A stretch of DNA of 17,693 nucleotides from Hyphomicrobiales bacterium (GTDB lineage: Bacteria > Pseudomonadota > Alphaproteobacteria > Rhizobiales > OSC116): positions 1-17,693 of the forward strand of contig JABSRY010000010.1 of NCBI GenBank assembly GCA_013214985.1. The letters are read 5' to 3'. Under the pieces are notes generated by a model that had not been told where the DNA came from, searched no databases, and was given only the letters and a program-made list of their open reading frames with translations. Position numbers and translations under genes: made by a program. Below, in pieces: positions 8,274-15,953 of this stretch (position 1 is its first letter; each line of letters starts with the position of its first letter).

Positions 8274-8303
8274 AAGTCAGGAGAGTTAAAACCCGCCTGA
8301 CTT
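8274..8303 (-). repeat. intercistronic hairpin between phnS and phnT
   Basis: AAGTCAGG (8274-8281) and CCTGACTT (8296-8303) form a perfect 8-bp stem with a 14-base loop, 26 bases beyond the phnS stop in the transcribed direction. On the - strand it is followed by TCAAAATAAA, not a T-tract, so it is poorly suited as an intrinsic terminator. A 3'-stabilising stem that raises binding-protein mRNA over transporter mRNA, as in other ABC operons, is more plausible. Confidence 0.5.
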
Positions 8304-8328
8304 AATGGTTTCATATTTCTTATATTAT

Positions 8329-9348
8329 TTATTTCTTAGGATCAGATTTACCATCATAACGGTTAGCCCATTTCTTAAGAATATCCGCACGATTATTCGC
8401 TGCAAATTCGAAGTCATTATCGATCATCTTTTCAACCAAGTTTGCTGGGAAATGCTCAACTGCTTTTGCAACACCTGGATAAGCAACAACAGCATATCCT
8501 AAATTATAATACTCATTGGCGGTTTTTGTAATGCTCCAATCGACCAATTTTTGAGCCGATTCTAAGTCATCTGTACCAGCAATAATTGCGGTGGCTTCCA
8601 TATCCCAACCAACGCCTTCTGTTGGTACTATAATATCAATTGGTGCACCAGCTGCTTTAGATTTGGCACCCCTAAATGCAAAAGAAACCCCGATCGTCGT
8701 TTCACCCGATGCGGCAAGTTTACATGGCGCTGAACCTGAATGCGTATAGCGAGAAATATTTTTATGTAGGTTGTCCATGAACTTCCAACCATCATCTTCA
8801 CCAAATATTTGCAGCCAGCTAGAGACGTCTAAGAAGCCCGTGCCAGATGAATTTGGATTTGGCATGATGACATGGCCTTTATAGACAGCTTTAGTTAGAT
8901 CTTGCCAACTTGTCGGTGCTGGTACATTGTTTTTAGCGCCCTCAATGGTGTTGTAACATATAGAAGCAATCCATGCGTCCATTCCTGTCCATGCTGGTGG
9001 GGTGCTGGTATCAACAAATTTAGGGTCTAATTTTTCTACGCCTTTTGGTGCATAAGCTTCAAGCATGCCTTCTGATTTCATCAGCAATAAAGAGGTTGCT
9101 GCTAATCCCCAAACGACATCGGCTTGTGGATTGTCTTTTTCGGCTAATAATTTTGCTGTGATAACCCCAGTTGAATCCCTTACCCAATTAATTTTTATAT
9201 CAGGATAATCTTTATTAAAAGCGTCTGCATAGGTTTTTAAAATATCGGCTTCAAGCGCTGTATATACAGTAAGTTCTGCTGCTGAAACACTTGAAACACA
9301 CCCAATCGCGATGGTAGTTGCAAGCAGTATTTGTTTAATTTTATTCAT
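8329..9348 (-). CDS. phnS: periplasmic 2-aminoethylphosphonate-binding protein
   Basis: This is the extracytoplasmic solute-binding protein of the AEP importer (339 aa). A Sec signal peptide is clear: Lys-containing start MNKIKQ, a hydrophobic core (ILLATTIAIGCV), and a cleavage site after about residue 23 (VSA-A). The mature part opens with LTVYTALEADILKTYADAF, typical of iron/AEP-type family 1 binding proteins. DSTGVITAKLLAEKDNPQADV and the later NSSGTGFLDVSSWLQ are ligand-loop segments seen in this group; the AEP subgroup is TIGR03261. AAGGGAA lies 6-7 bases before the ATG. The gene is preceded by a 173-base spacer with small hairpins, and followed by the stem at 8274-8303 before the ATPase gene. 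I infer the ligand from context; Fe3+ or polyamine binding are alternatives excluded mainly by the cluster. Confidence 0.92.
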   Translation of the reverse strand: MNKIKQILLATTIAIGCVSSVSAAELTVYTALEADILKTYADAFNKDYPDIKINWVRDSTGVITAKLLAEKDNPQADVVWGLAATSLLLMKSEGMLEAYAPKGVEKLDPKFVDTSTPPAWTGMDAWIASICYNTIEGAKNNVPAPTSWQDLTKAVYKGHVIMPNPNSSGTGFLDVSSWLQIFGEDDGWKFMDNLHKNISRYTHSGSAPCKLAASGETTIGVSFAFRGAKSKAAGAPIDIIVPTEGVGWDMEATAIIAGTDDLESAQKLVDWSITKTANEYYNLGYAVVAYPGVAKAVEHFPANLVEKMIDNDFEFAANNRADILKKWANRYDGKSDPKK

Positions 9349-9370
9349 TGTGAATTCCCTTTTAATTGAA

Positions 9371-9383
9371 CGGGCTTAGCCCG
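9371..9383 (-). repeat. small GC-rich hairpin in the phnS leader
   Basis: CGGGC-TTA-GCCCG is a perfect 5-bp GC stem with a 3-base loop, 22 bases before the phnS ATG. On the - strand it is followed by TTCAATT, too weak for a typical terminator. It may shape the phnS ribosome-binding region or protect the mRNA end. In the same spacer GTGAC (9477-9481) and GTCAC (9516-9520) can pair just after the EamA stop. No convincing promoter was found in this spacer. Confidence 0.35.
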
Positions 9384-9521
9384 AATGATATGACTCTTTT
9401 TGGTCATTTTACTAAATGTAATAGAACCAAAGCTTTTGAATCTGCTACAAATATATAATTCTATTATTACAGTTATGTGACTACGACTTTAACCGCCAGA
9501 TAACCGGCATTTACCGTCACC

Positions 9522-10364
9522 TTAAACTGCAAATACGCCCATAATGACAACACCAATAGTTACTATTAATGACGCAAATATTTTAAGTCTCCATGGCCGC
9601 TCCCCTAACCACAATATGCCAATAAGTGTTGCAAAAACGACAGAAGTTTCTCTGAAAGTTGAGACCAAACCTAAGGGTTCTGACGCTTTAATATAGATAA
9701 CAATGCCATATGCCGCTGCCGAAATGAAACCGCCTATAATCCCTAGCTTTATGGTTTTTGTTGACACCGCTGATAAATTTTTACGCAAGTAAGTAAAAAC
9801 GAAAACCGATACAAATATTTCGCCAATAAACAGCCAAGCAATATAACTTAATGCAGAACCCGATACCCGAACGCCCATGCCATCAATTAATGAATACATG
9901 CCAATGAGCACACCCGTTAGAACCGCAGTTAAAATAGCAATTGGCGGGGTTGAACCTTTAAGAATACTGCCAGAGAGCGTGAAAATACCTATGGAAGTGA
10001 TAATGATGCCGCCCCAAGCCCATGGTGGCAAATATTCGTTGGTAAAAATTTGCGCACCAACTGCTACTATGACCGGCGCCATGCCCCTTGCAATGGGGTA
10101 TACATCGCTTAAATCGCCCAAACGATAAGAGTGATAGATTAAAAAATAATACCCAAAATGTATTATGGTGGATGCTGCAATAAAGTACCAACTATCAATT
10201 GATGGAAATGGCTGTAAAATAGCCAATACTGTACCGACGATCACATGAGCAGTCGCGATCATGCCCAAAATAAACAAGCGATCCTCTGAGGCTTTCACAA
10301 ACGCATTCCACAATGCATGCAAGAAAGCCGCGATTAACACAAAAATGATAGATTCTAAAGCCAT
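9522..10364 (-). CDS. EamA/DMT-family membrane protein associated with phosphonate use
   Basis: This is a 280-aa integral membrane protein of the drug/metabolite transporter superfamily, with about ten helices in two EamA repeats (about residues 1-135 and 145-280). The start HALWNAFVKAS in helix 1 and the ending LGILWLGERPWRLKIFASLIVTIGVVIM are typical of the fold. A family of EamA-like (DUF6) proteins found beside phosphonate operons is described as TIGR03340; this protein fits that context. It may move AEP, a breakdown product such as alanine, or a related phosphonate, but the direction and substrate are unknown. The ATG at 10364 has GAGGTG 3 bases upstream, partly inside the phnW stop region, and lies only 6 bases after phnW, so the two are co-translated. 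Confidence is high for the family and low for function. Confidence 0.85.
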   Translation of the reverse strand: MALESIIFVLIAAFLHALWNAFVKASEDRLFILGMIATAHVIVGTVLAILQPFPSIDSWYFIAASTIIHFGYYFLIYHSYRLGDLSDVYPIARGMAPVIVAVGAQIFTNEYLPPWAWGGIIITSIGIFTLSGSILKGSTPPIAILTAVLTGVLIGMYSLIDGMGVRVSGSALSYIAWLFIGEIFVSVFVFTYLRKNLSAVSTKTIKLGIIGGFISAAAYGIVIYIKASEPLGLVSTFRETSVVFATLIGILWLGERPWRLKIFASLIVTIGVVIMGVFAV

Positions 10365-10370
10365 TACACC

Positions 10371-11558
10371 TCAAATTAATTTAGCGCGTTCTATCAATGC
10401 GTGTTCTGGCGGTATTGCACTATCAACTTGCATTTCTTCTAACGTATCTTTAACCGCAGAAACGACATTACGCATTATATGCTCATCCATCTGGCCAATG
10501 CACCCTATTCTAAAGCTTTCCGCTAAAGTTAGTTTTCCTGGGTAGATAATGAAGCCTTTTTGCTTTAACAAATTATAGAATATATCAAAATCAAAATTCT
10601 TGTGCGCGGGGCAAAAGAAGGTAACAATAATTGGCGATAACCAGCGATCATTTAATAAGGTTTCAAAACCTAATTGCCGCATTCCAGCAACCATAACGTC
10701 ACGATTTTTTTCATATCTTGCGCCTCTACCTTTTACACCTCCTTCGATTTTATGCGCACGTAACGCTTCTAAAAATGCGACGACGACGTGCGTAGGTGGT
10801 GTAAAACGCCACTGGCCAGTCTTATTCATATGCGCCCATTGTGCATGAATATCCAATGATAAAGAATGGCTCCGACCTTTTGCAGCTTCAAGTTCGTCTT
10901 TTTTCGCGATTATAAACCCAAAGCCAGGCACGCCTTCAATGCATTTATTTGCGGAGGAAACCATAGCGACATAGTCAATTTCAGTGACATCCAACTTTAC
11001 AGCGCCAAACACACTCATAGAATCCACTAATAATTTGCGGCCAGAGGTTTTAACGGCATCAGAAATTTCTTTTATTGGGTTTAAAATGCCTGAACTTGTT
11101 TCACAATGTACTATAATGACATGTGTAATATCTGGGTCATCTTTAATGGTCTGAGCAACCTCTTCACCGCGCGGGGGCATATAGTCACCCTTGTCCAACA
11201 CGACATGGTTTCGACCAAGATATTCTAAGGTTTGCGCTATTCTTTTACCATAAGCACCGTTGCTTAACACCAACACCTTGCCGTCATGTGGTAAAAATGA
11301 GCCCAACATTGCTTCTACTGAAAAACTACCACTGCCTTGCATGGGAACGCAATCGAGTGAGTCGCTTATATCCCCCGTTAAAGCTAATAATTCTTTTCGC
11401 ATTTCTGCGGTTAATGCCCTAAATTCTTCATCCCAAGAACCCCAGTCTTGAAGCATTGCTTCTTTTACTGCATATGATGTGGTTAACGGTCCTGGTGTCA
11501 ATAAAAAAGGTTCGCCTAAACGTGGTTTTTCTATGGTCGAATTTAAGAGTGACATCAT
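10371..11558 (-). CDS. phnW: 2-aminoethylphosphonate--pyruvate transaminase
   Basis: This is the PLP enzyme that transfers the amino group of AEP to pyruvate, giving phosphonoacetaldehyde and alanine, the first step of the pathway. At 395 aa it belongs to the class V aminotransferase fold. LLTPGPLTTSYAVKEAM opens the protein, QGSGSFSVEAM forms the cofactor-phosphate loop near residue 74, HCETSSGILNP is near 151, and VDSMSVFG supplies the pyridine-nitrogen Asp at 179. SSANKCIEGVPGFGF carries the Schiff-base Lys at 205. The length and the Lys/Asp spacing match PhnW. AGGAG stands 4 and 7 bases before tandem ATG codons at 11558 and 11555. It begins the operon that runs through the EamA gene, the transporter and the FAD enzyme. 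A candidate LysR-type operator (11670-11684) and promoter lie upstream. Confidence 0.96.
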   Translation of the reverse strand: MMSLLNSTIEKPRLGEPFLLTPGPLTTSYAVKEAMLQDWGSWDEEFRALTAEMRKELLALTGDISDSLDCVPMQGSGSFSVEAMLGSFLPHDGKVLVLSNGAYGKRIAQTLEYLGRNHVVLDKGDYMPPRGEEVAQTIKDDPDITHVIIVHCETSSGILNPIKEISDAVKTSGRKLLVDSMSVFGAVKLDVTEIDYVAMVSSANKCIEGVPGFGFIIAKKDELEAAKGRSHSLSLDIHAQWAHMNKTGQWRFTPPTHVVVAFLEALRAHKIEGGVKGRGARYEKNRDVMVAGMRQLGFETLLNDRWLSPIIVTFFCPAHKNFDFDIFYNLLKQKGFIIYPGKLTLAESFRIGCIGQMDEHIMRNVVSAVKDTLEEMQVDSAIPPEHALIERAKLI

Positions 11559-11588
11559 TAAGCTCCTAATGCATACCCAAATGGATAT

Positions 11589-11617
11589 ATAATATGTTTA
11601 TTTGATTATTCTTAAAA
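11589..11617 (-). promoter_or_regulatory. candidate phnW promoter
   Basis: On the - strand TTTTAA (11612-11617) and TATTAT (11589-11594) are separated by 17 bases. The -10 matches the sigma-70 consensus at five of six positions and the -35 poorly, as is common for activator-dependent promoters. The predicted start of transcription gives a leader of about 24 bases. It falls inside the composite dyad at 11592-11643. Confidence 0.35.
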
Positions 11618-11643
11618 TAAGAATGGCCTTATAATAAACATAT
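11592..11643. promoter_or_regulatory. 52-bp composite dyad upstream of phnW
   Basis: An 11-bp perfect inverted repeat, ATATGTTTATT (11592-11602) and AATAAACATAT (11633-11643), encloses a second perfect palindrome, ATTCTTA-AAA-TAAGAAT (11608-11624). The core TCTTAAAATAAGA has the T-N11-A form of LysR-type sites. The structure covers the candidate phnW promoter and ends 33 bases before the ATG, so it could bind a regulator or fold in the mRNA. Confidence 0.5.
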
Positions 11644-11669
11644 GTAAAATAGCTATTTAATATCTTTCA

Positions 11670-11684
11670 ATAGGTTTTTCCTAT
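11670..11684. promoter_or_regulatory. candidate LysR-type operator upstream of phnW
   Basis: ATAGG-TTTTT-CCTAT is a 15-bp inverted repeat with T-N11-A form, its near edge 111 bases before the phnW ATG. The same motif, identical at 14 of 15 positions, lies 106 bases before the phnA ATG (17305-17319). I did not find it elsewhere in the window. This pairing points to a shared operator, most simply for the LysR protein encoded next to it. Confidence 0.65.
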
Positions 11685-11814
11685 CATTACTGGTTTTTTT
11701 AATGCGAGTAACAATGACAAGGGATTTTAATACATCCGCGCGGCTGTTCTTGAAAATAGGATCAATTAAACTTACCGTATTAGCAGACGGTGCTTGAGTT
11801 AGATTCAGTTAATA

Positions 11815-12678
11815 TCAATAATTTTGATTTGCTACCCGCATAAATGCAAGAATCAGGCGAACATCGCTGCGTTGCTTCAAAAAAACTAGCTTTTCACTCA
11901 TATTAATATGAACATCTTCAATCTCAATCTGCACAAGCCGATCATCATGTCCAAATTCTAACTCGGATACAAAGCCAATGCCAGCACCAGAGGCAACAAT
12001 CTCGCGCACGGCTTCTCTCCCATCGGCTTCAATTGTAGGGGTTAAACTTATATTTAATCTTTTTGCTTCTTCTTCTATTTTTTGTCTAGTTTTAGAACCA
12101 ACTTCTCTAAATATAAGCGGCATTTTTGATAATTCTTTTAAGCTATATTTCTTTTTCAAATTAGGTTTATGGGCTTTAGAACCAAAGGCCACGATCTTAG
12201 TGTGGCCTAAGTCCAACGCATCCATATCATTGCCTGGGTTGAGGCTTGCAACAACACCTATATCCGCATCATAAGAGCGTAATTTACTAAATACTTCGCC
12301 AGTATTCCCCGTTTTAAGCGAAATAAAAACATTAGGATGGTGTATTTTAAATTGGCTAATTTTATCGACTAAATGATGAGCGCTATCAACTATGATGCGT
12401 AAAGTACCGTTCAGCTCCGAACGATTATCGGACATGAACTCCTCGATTTGTTCATGAACTTCAAACAAACGTTTTGTTAAAAAAAATAACTCTTCGCCCT
12501 TAGCGGTGAGACTAACTCGTTTTTTTTCTCTTACAAAAAGTAGGACATCATAATTTTGTTCAAGCTTGCGAACATGTTCAGAGATAACGGGCTGGCTAAG
12601 TGATAAAGCTTTTGCCGCTTTAGAAAAACCTTGGCAAATGGCCACGTAATGAAATGCTTTTAGCTGGCTATGTCGCAT
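11815..12678 (-). CDS. LysR-type transcriptional regulator of AEP catabolism
   Basis: This is a DNA-binding regulator, 287 aa from the preferred start. The N-terminal winged helix-turn-helix runs from about residues 3 to 62: QLKAFHYVAICQGFSKAAKALSLSQP, then SEHVRKLEQ and LTAKGEEL. A two-lobed effector domain of periplasmic-binding type follows (about 90-287), with a typical GIGFVSELEF near residue 220. LysR proteins beside AEP genes form a recognised group (TIGR03339), whose proteins start like MRHSQLKAFH. For that reason the ATG at 12678 is preferred over the in-frame ATG at 12711; neither has a strong ribosome binding site. It lies 70 bases after the Na/Pi gene, probably co-transcribed with it, and between the phnAY and phnW units. 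Activation of phnW and phnA in response to AEP or an intermediate, through the motif found upstream of both, is inference. Confidence 0.92.
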   Translation of the reverse strand: MRHSQLKAFHYVAICQGFSKAAKALSLSQPVISEHVRKLEQNYDVLLFVREKKRVSLTAKGEELFFLTKRLFEVHEQIEEFMSDNRSELNGTLRIIVDSAHHLVDKISQFKIHHPNVFISLKTGNTGEVFSKLRSYDADIGVVASLNPGNDMDALDLGHTKIVAFGSKAHKPNLKKKYSLKELSKMPLIFREVGSKTRQKIEEEAKRLNISLTPTIEADGREAVREIVASGAGIGFVSELEFGHDDRLVQIEIEDVHINMSEKLVFLKQRSDVRLILAFMRVANQNY

Positions 12679-12748
12679 AGTGAGAAACTCTAAAATAGAT
12701 GATATATTCATGTGAGCTTATTTGTTTTCTCAAACAGTTTCAAGCCTG

Positions 12749-14422
12749 CTAATCCGCATTAAGTTGTTTTAATCGGGTATCTAATAATAAACCGCCTCTA
12801 TATAATATTGGATAAGCGATTGTAGCGATATGGCTATTCAAATCCTTAAGTGAACTTATAGTTTCCAAATGAATATTGCTCGATTCAAAGCTAATTGTTT
12901 CACCTTGGCTAAGACGTTTGAGATGTTTTTTTCTGCTTGATCGCTCAATTCTTGCCATTTCAGATTTTTCTTCAACCAATAATCTAGCACTGTCTAAATC
13001 TTCTGAAATCAAAACATTAAATGCCAGATTAAGGTTTGCTAGTAGTTTTTCATGCATCAATACCAACTCATTATAGCCCGCAGCAGAAAACTTAATTCGA
13101 TTTTTTGATTTTTCAATGGCCCTTGGCACCAGACGTTTGACAATAACGTCACCCGCATTTTCAAGAGCAATTGCATATTCCATTAAATCAAGCGCTAGCT
13201 TTTGATCTGCTGATGATATGCGCTCAAGCGGTAACTTTGCGACATAGCGTCTAATACCATCAAGCGCTTGGTTTACCAATTCGTCTTGAGCCAAAATAGA
13301 TTGGGCTCGTTCTTTATTAAAATCTTTAAAGAGTTCCATTGTAGGCAGTGCCATCATTTCAACCAATTGTGCCATTCGCAACGTCTCTCTTCTTAAGCAT
13401 ATAATTGCGGTTTGAGGCAATTTGGCACTCACATCGCTTAATACACTTATTTGATGGGTTGGAGTGATTTGTTCATCAGAACCTGCATCCGTTATAAATT
13501 TTTGTAAAGGAATGGCTAATGGTTTACAAATAGGCAAAGCTAACAACAACATTAAATTTAGTGCAATGTGGACATTAATAATTGTTTGGGCATCATTAGT
13601 ACTGCTAATATAACCAATGACTGGAAAGAAGTTAAATATAATTAACAATATAAATGCGGCTGGCCCGCGAACCAACAGATTGGCGATGGGAATTCGTCGT
13701 GCCGCAGCAGACATCCCCTTACTCAAACGAATGGGAATTAACGCACTGCCTAAATTGGCACCTAATATTAAAGAAACACCCGCTTGCATGGGTATAGCGC
13801 CGATGGACACCAAAGTAACACACATTAAAATAACTGCGACACTTGAATGCATAATAAATGCTAGCGCAGCACCTGCAATAAATGCCGTTATAAAGTCGCC
13901 CTCTAGGTAAGTTGCCAAAACGGGTAAAAATTCACTGTCACGAATAGGGTCCATCGTTTCACGCAAAAAGCGAAGTGATATCAATATAAAAGTGATACCA
14001 AGAATTATACGGCCTGCCTGTTTCATTTTACGGCCAGTTGATTTAATAAATAAGCCGCCGCCTAAAGCCAATAATACTGGGGTTAACCATTCGAGTTTAA
14101 ACGATAAAACTTGAATTAATAATGCAGAGCCTAAATCAGCGCCCAACACAACAGCAAGGCCAGCAGCAAAACTTATTGTATTTGTACTTGCAAAACCTGC
14201 TACTAATAATGCAACGGCAGCTGAGGATTGTAGAACAACGGCCAATGCTAGGCCAGTAGCTGCAGAACTTAATGGATTGCTAGTTTGGGTAACTAACCGT
14301 TTGAATGAAGAGCCAAAAGCGCGTTCTATACCAGTTCGAACCATTCTAACCGCGTAGAGCAACAACATTGTAGCACCCATGAGTTGGATAAGAAATGTTA
14401 AAATTACCACTATGCATACCAA
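12749..14422 (-). CDS. Na/Pi-cotransporter family protein with PhoU-like C-terminal domain
   Basis: This is an inner-membrane phosphate transporter of the NptA/PNaS family, 557 aa. Two inverted Na/Pi repeats carry the QSS-type substrate motifs: LQSSAAVALLVAGF near residues 64-77, followed by GADLGSA, and MHSSVAVILM near 191-200, followed by GANLGSA. About nine hydrophobic segments extend to residue 310. The last 215 residues or so are helical and charged, like PhoU, which in relatives tunes phosphate flux. Bacterial members with this tail are often linked to phosphate export. AEP used for carbon or nitrogen liberates excess phosphate, so efflux is the likely role here. The start is unusual: TTG at 14422 opens the frame and GTG at 14410 is an alternative. 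The ATG at 14417 is out of frame, and no clear ribosome binding site is seen. A terminator separates it from phnY upstream. Confidence 0.9.
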   Translation of the reverse strand: MVCIVVILTFLIQLMGATMLLLYAVRMVRTGIERAFGSSFKRLVTQTSNPLSSAATGLALAVVLQSSAAVALLVAGFASTNTISFAAGLAVVLGADLGSALLIQVLSFKLEWLTPVLLALGGGLFIKSTGRKMKQAGRIILGITFILISLRFLRETMDPIRDSEFLPVLATYLEGDFITAFIAGAALAFIMHSSVAVILMCVTLVSIGAIPMQAGVSLILGANLGSALIPIRLSKGMSAAARRIPIANLLVRGPAAFILLIIFNFFPVIGYISSTNDAQTIINVHIALNLMLLLALPICKPLAIPLQKFITDAGSDEQITPTHQISVLSDVSAKLPQTAIICLRRETLRMAQLVEMMALPTMELFKDFNKERAQSILAQDELVNQALDGIRRYVAKLPLERISSADQKLALDLMEYAIALENAGDVIVKRLVPRAIEKSKNRIKFSAAGYNELVLMHEKLLANLNLAFNVLISEDLDSARLLVEEKSEMARIERSSRKKHLKRLSQGETISFESSNIHLETISSLKDLNSHIATIAYPILYRGGLLLDTRLKQLNAD

Positions 14423-14438
14423 TCTTTTGTTAACTTAA

Positions 14439-14477
14439 AATATTATAAACGCCCAACAAAACAAACTTTGTTGGGCG
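14439..14477 (-). terminator. intrinsic terminator after phnY
   Basis: A perfect 11-bp stem, CGCCCAACAAA (14450-14460) with TTTGTTGGGCG (14467-14477), has a 6-base loop. On the - strand it is followed by TTTATAATATT. It starts 6 bases after the phnY stop, so it ends the phnA-phnY transcript. The A/T-rich bases before the stem on the other side (CTTTTGTT) would let it act weakly on the + strand too. Confidence 0.85.
14442..14447 (-). promoter_or_regulatory. TATAAT box inside the terminator tail, possible promoter for the Na/Pi gene
   Basis: An exact sigma-70 -10 hexamer, TATAAT on the - strand, sits in the T-rich tail of the phnY terminator, 19 bases before the TTG start of the Na/Pi gene. 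No good -35 lies 15-19 bases upstream, because that space is the hairpin. If used, the mRNA would be nearly leaderless. Confidence 0.3.
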
Positions 14478-14483
14478 CTTTTG

Positions 14484-15935
14484 TTAAACCCATGGAAGAG
14501 AGTATGTTTTTATATTGGTGAAGCTTTTCATTGCCTCAACAACACCCTCTTTATAACCGTTACCGCTGTCCTTAATGCCACCAAATGGGGACATCTCGAT
14601 ACGGTATCCTGGTACTTCCCAAATATTAACTGTTCCGACGTTAAGCCCAGTAATATAAGCTTGCATACGGTGGAAATTATTGGTGCAAACACCTGCTGAT
14701 AATCCAAATACTGTGCTGTTAGAAATTTTTCTGACAGCATCATCATCATCAGGAACCCGTATAATCGGAATGATAGGACCAAAAGTTTCCATCATTACTA
14801 AATCACTTTCGTGATTAACATGGTCAACCACAATTGGCGGTAATAGAGCCCCTTGTCTTTTTGGGTGATACAAAATTTTGGCGCCTTGTTCAGCGGCTTC
14901 TAAAACTCTATTTTCAAACAATTCAGCAGCCTCTGCGCTAATGACGGTTCCAAGGTCTGTATTCGGATCCATCGGATCACCAAAGTTGAGTTTTTTAGCA
15001 CGTTCTAGCACAAGTTTTGAGAATTTGTCTGCAACCGATTCTTGACAAAGAATACGCTTAACTGCTGTGCAGCGTTGACCCGAGTTTTTAGTCGCACCAG
15101 CAACGGCTAAATCGGCTGCTTTTGCTAAATCTTCGTCTGATAAATCATTACAAATAATCAGCGGGTCATTACCCCCAAGTTCAAGAACTTGTCGTTTGTA
15201 GACAGCTTTGGCTGCAATCATTTTACCAACAGGCACGCCACCTGTAAAAGTTACCAAATCTATGTTTTCATTGGTAATCATTTCGTCACCAATGTCTTTT
15301 GGCCAACCGGTTATAACCGATAACATTTGTGGGGGAAGGCCAGCTTCATACAGTGCATCAGCCAGCCAAATCGCTGTAAGTGGTGTGAGTTCCGTAGGCT
15401 TTACTACGATACAATTATTGGTAGCAATTGCGGGTGCAATTTTGTGGCTCACCATGTTTAATGGATGATTAAATGGCGTAATTGCAGAAATTGCATTGAG
15501 TGGTTCACGCATTGTATAAATTTTTCGCGCTTTACCATGTGGGGTTAAGTCACAAGAATAAATCTCACCATCGTCAAGAATAGACATTTGACCAGCAAGT
15601 GTATAAACATCAAATGCCCTACCGCACTCATATAGTGCATCAGAAATCGAAATGCCCAATTCAGCCGTTATAATTGGAGCCAATTCTGCTTTGCGATCGT
15701 CAATGATTTTTGCAACATTAAGCAATATCCTTTGACGTTCATAACGGGTTAATGTTGGTTTATATTCACCAGCAATTTTAAATGCCTTACGGACATGTTC
15801 AGCAGTTCCAGCAGGCACAGAGCCGATCACCTCATTCGTATAAGGATAGCGAACCTCGATACGCGCTTGTGTATCGACTTTTTCACCAGCAATTCTCATC
15901 ATTTCATGACGCATTTCAATTGGTGCTTTACTCAT
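14484..15935 (-). CDS. phnY: phosphonoacetaldehyde dehydrogenase
   Basis: This is the NAD-dependent aldehyde dehydrogenase that oxidises phosphonoacetaldehyde to phosphonoacetate. At 483 aa it has the full ALDH fold. TPFNHPLN holds the oxyanion Asn at 156, VTFTGGVPVG at about 228-237 is the cofactor loop, LELGGNDP gives the general-base Glu at 252, and SGQRCTA gives the nucleophile Cys at 289. Residues recalled as phosphonate ligands in the S. meliloti enzyme (Arg108, His159, Arg290) correspond to Arg106, His157 and Arg288 here, with the same offset of two as the catalytic residues. This supports the specific call over a general aldehyde dehydrogenase. The ATG at 15935 follows GGGAGA by 10 bases, and the gap from the phnA stop is 18 bases, so both form one operon. 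A strong terminator follows the stop. Confidence 0.95.
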   Translation of the reverse strand: MSKAPIEMRHEMMRIAGEKVDTQARIEVRYPYTNEVIGSVPAGTAEHVRKAFKIAGEYKPTLTRYERQRILLNVAKIIDDRKAELAPIITAELGISISDALYECGRAFDVYTLAGQMSILDDGEIYSCDLTPHGKARKIYTMREPLNAISAITPFNHPLNMVSHKIAPAIATNNCIVVKPTELTPLTAIWLADALYEAGLPPQMLSVITGWPKDIGDEMITNENIDLVTFTGGVPVGKMIAAKAVYKRQVLELGGNDPLIICNDLSDEDLAKAADLAVAGATKNSGQRCTAVKRILCQESVADKFSKLVLERAKKLNFGDPMDPNTDLGTVISAEAAELFENRVLEAAEQGAKILYHPKRQGALLPPIVVDHVNHESDLVMMETFGPIIPIIRVPDDDDAVRKISNSTVFGLSAGVCTNNFHRMQAYITGLNVGTVNIWEVPGYRIEMSPFGGIKDSGNGYKEGVVEAMKSFTNIKTYSLPWV

Positions 15936-15953
15936 AATTATTGTCTCCCAATT

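Noticed and set aside
9419..9466. TAATAGAA/TTCTATTA inverted repeat upstream of phnS as an operator
   Set aside because: The arms are 32 bases apart in very A/T-rich DNA and the motif resembles neither shared operator copy.
11774..11791. ACCGT/ACGGT hairpin after the LysR gene as a terminator
   Set aside because: The stem is only 5 bp with an 8-base loop and no T-tract; too weak to call.
14415..14417. ATG near the start of the Na/Pi gene
   Set aside because: It is out of frame with the transporter and its frame stops after about two dozen codons.
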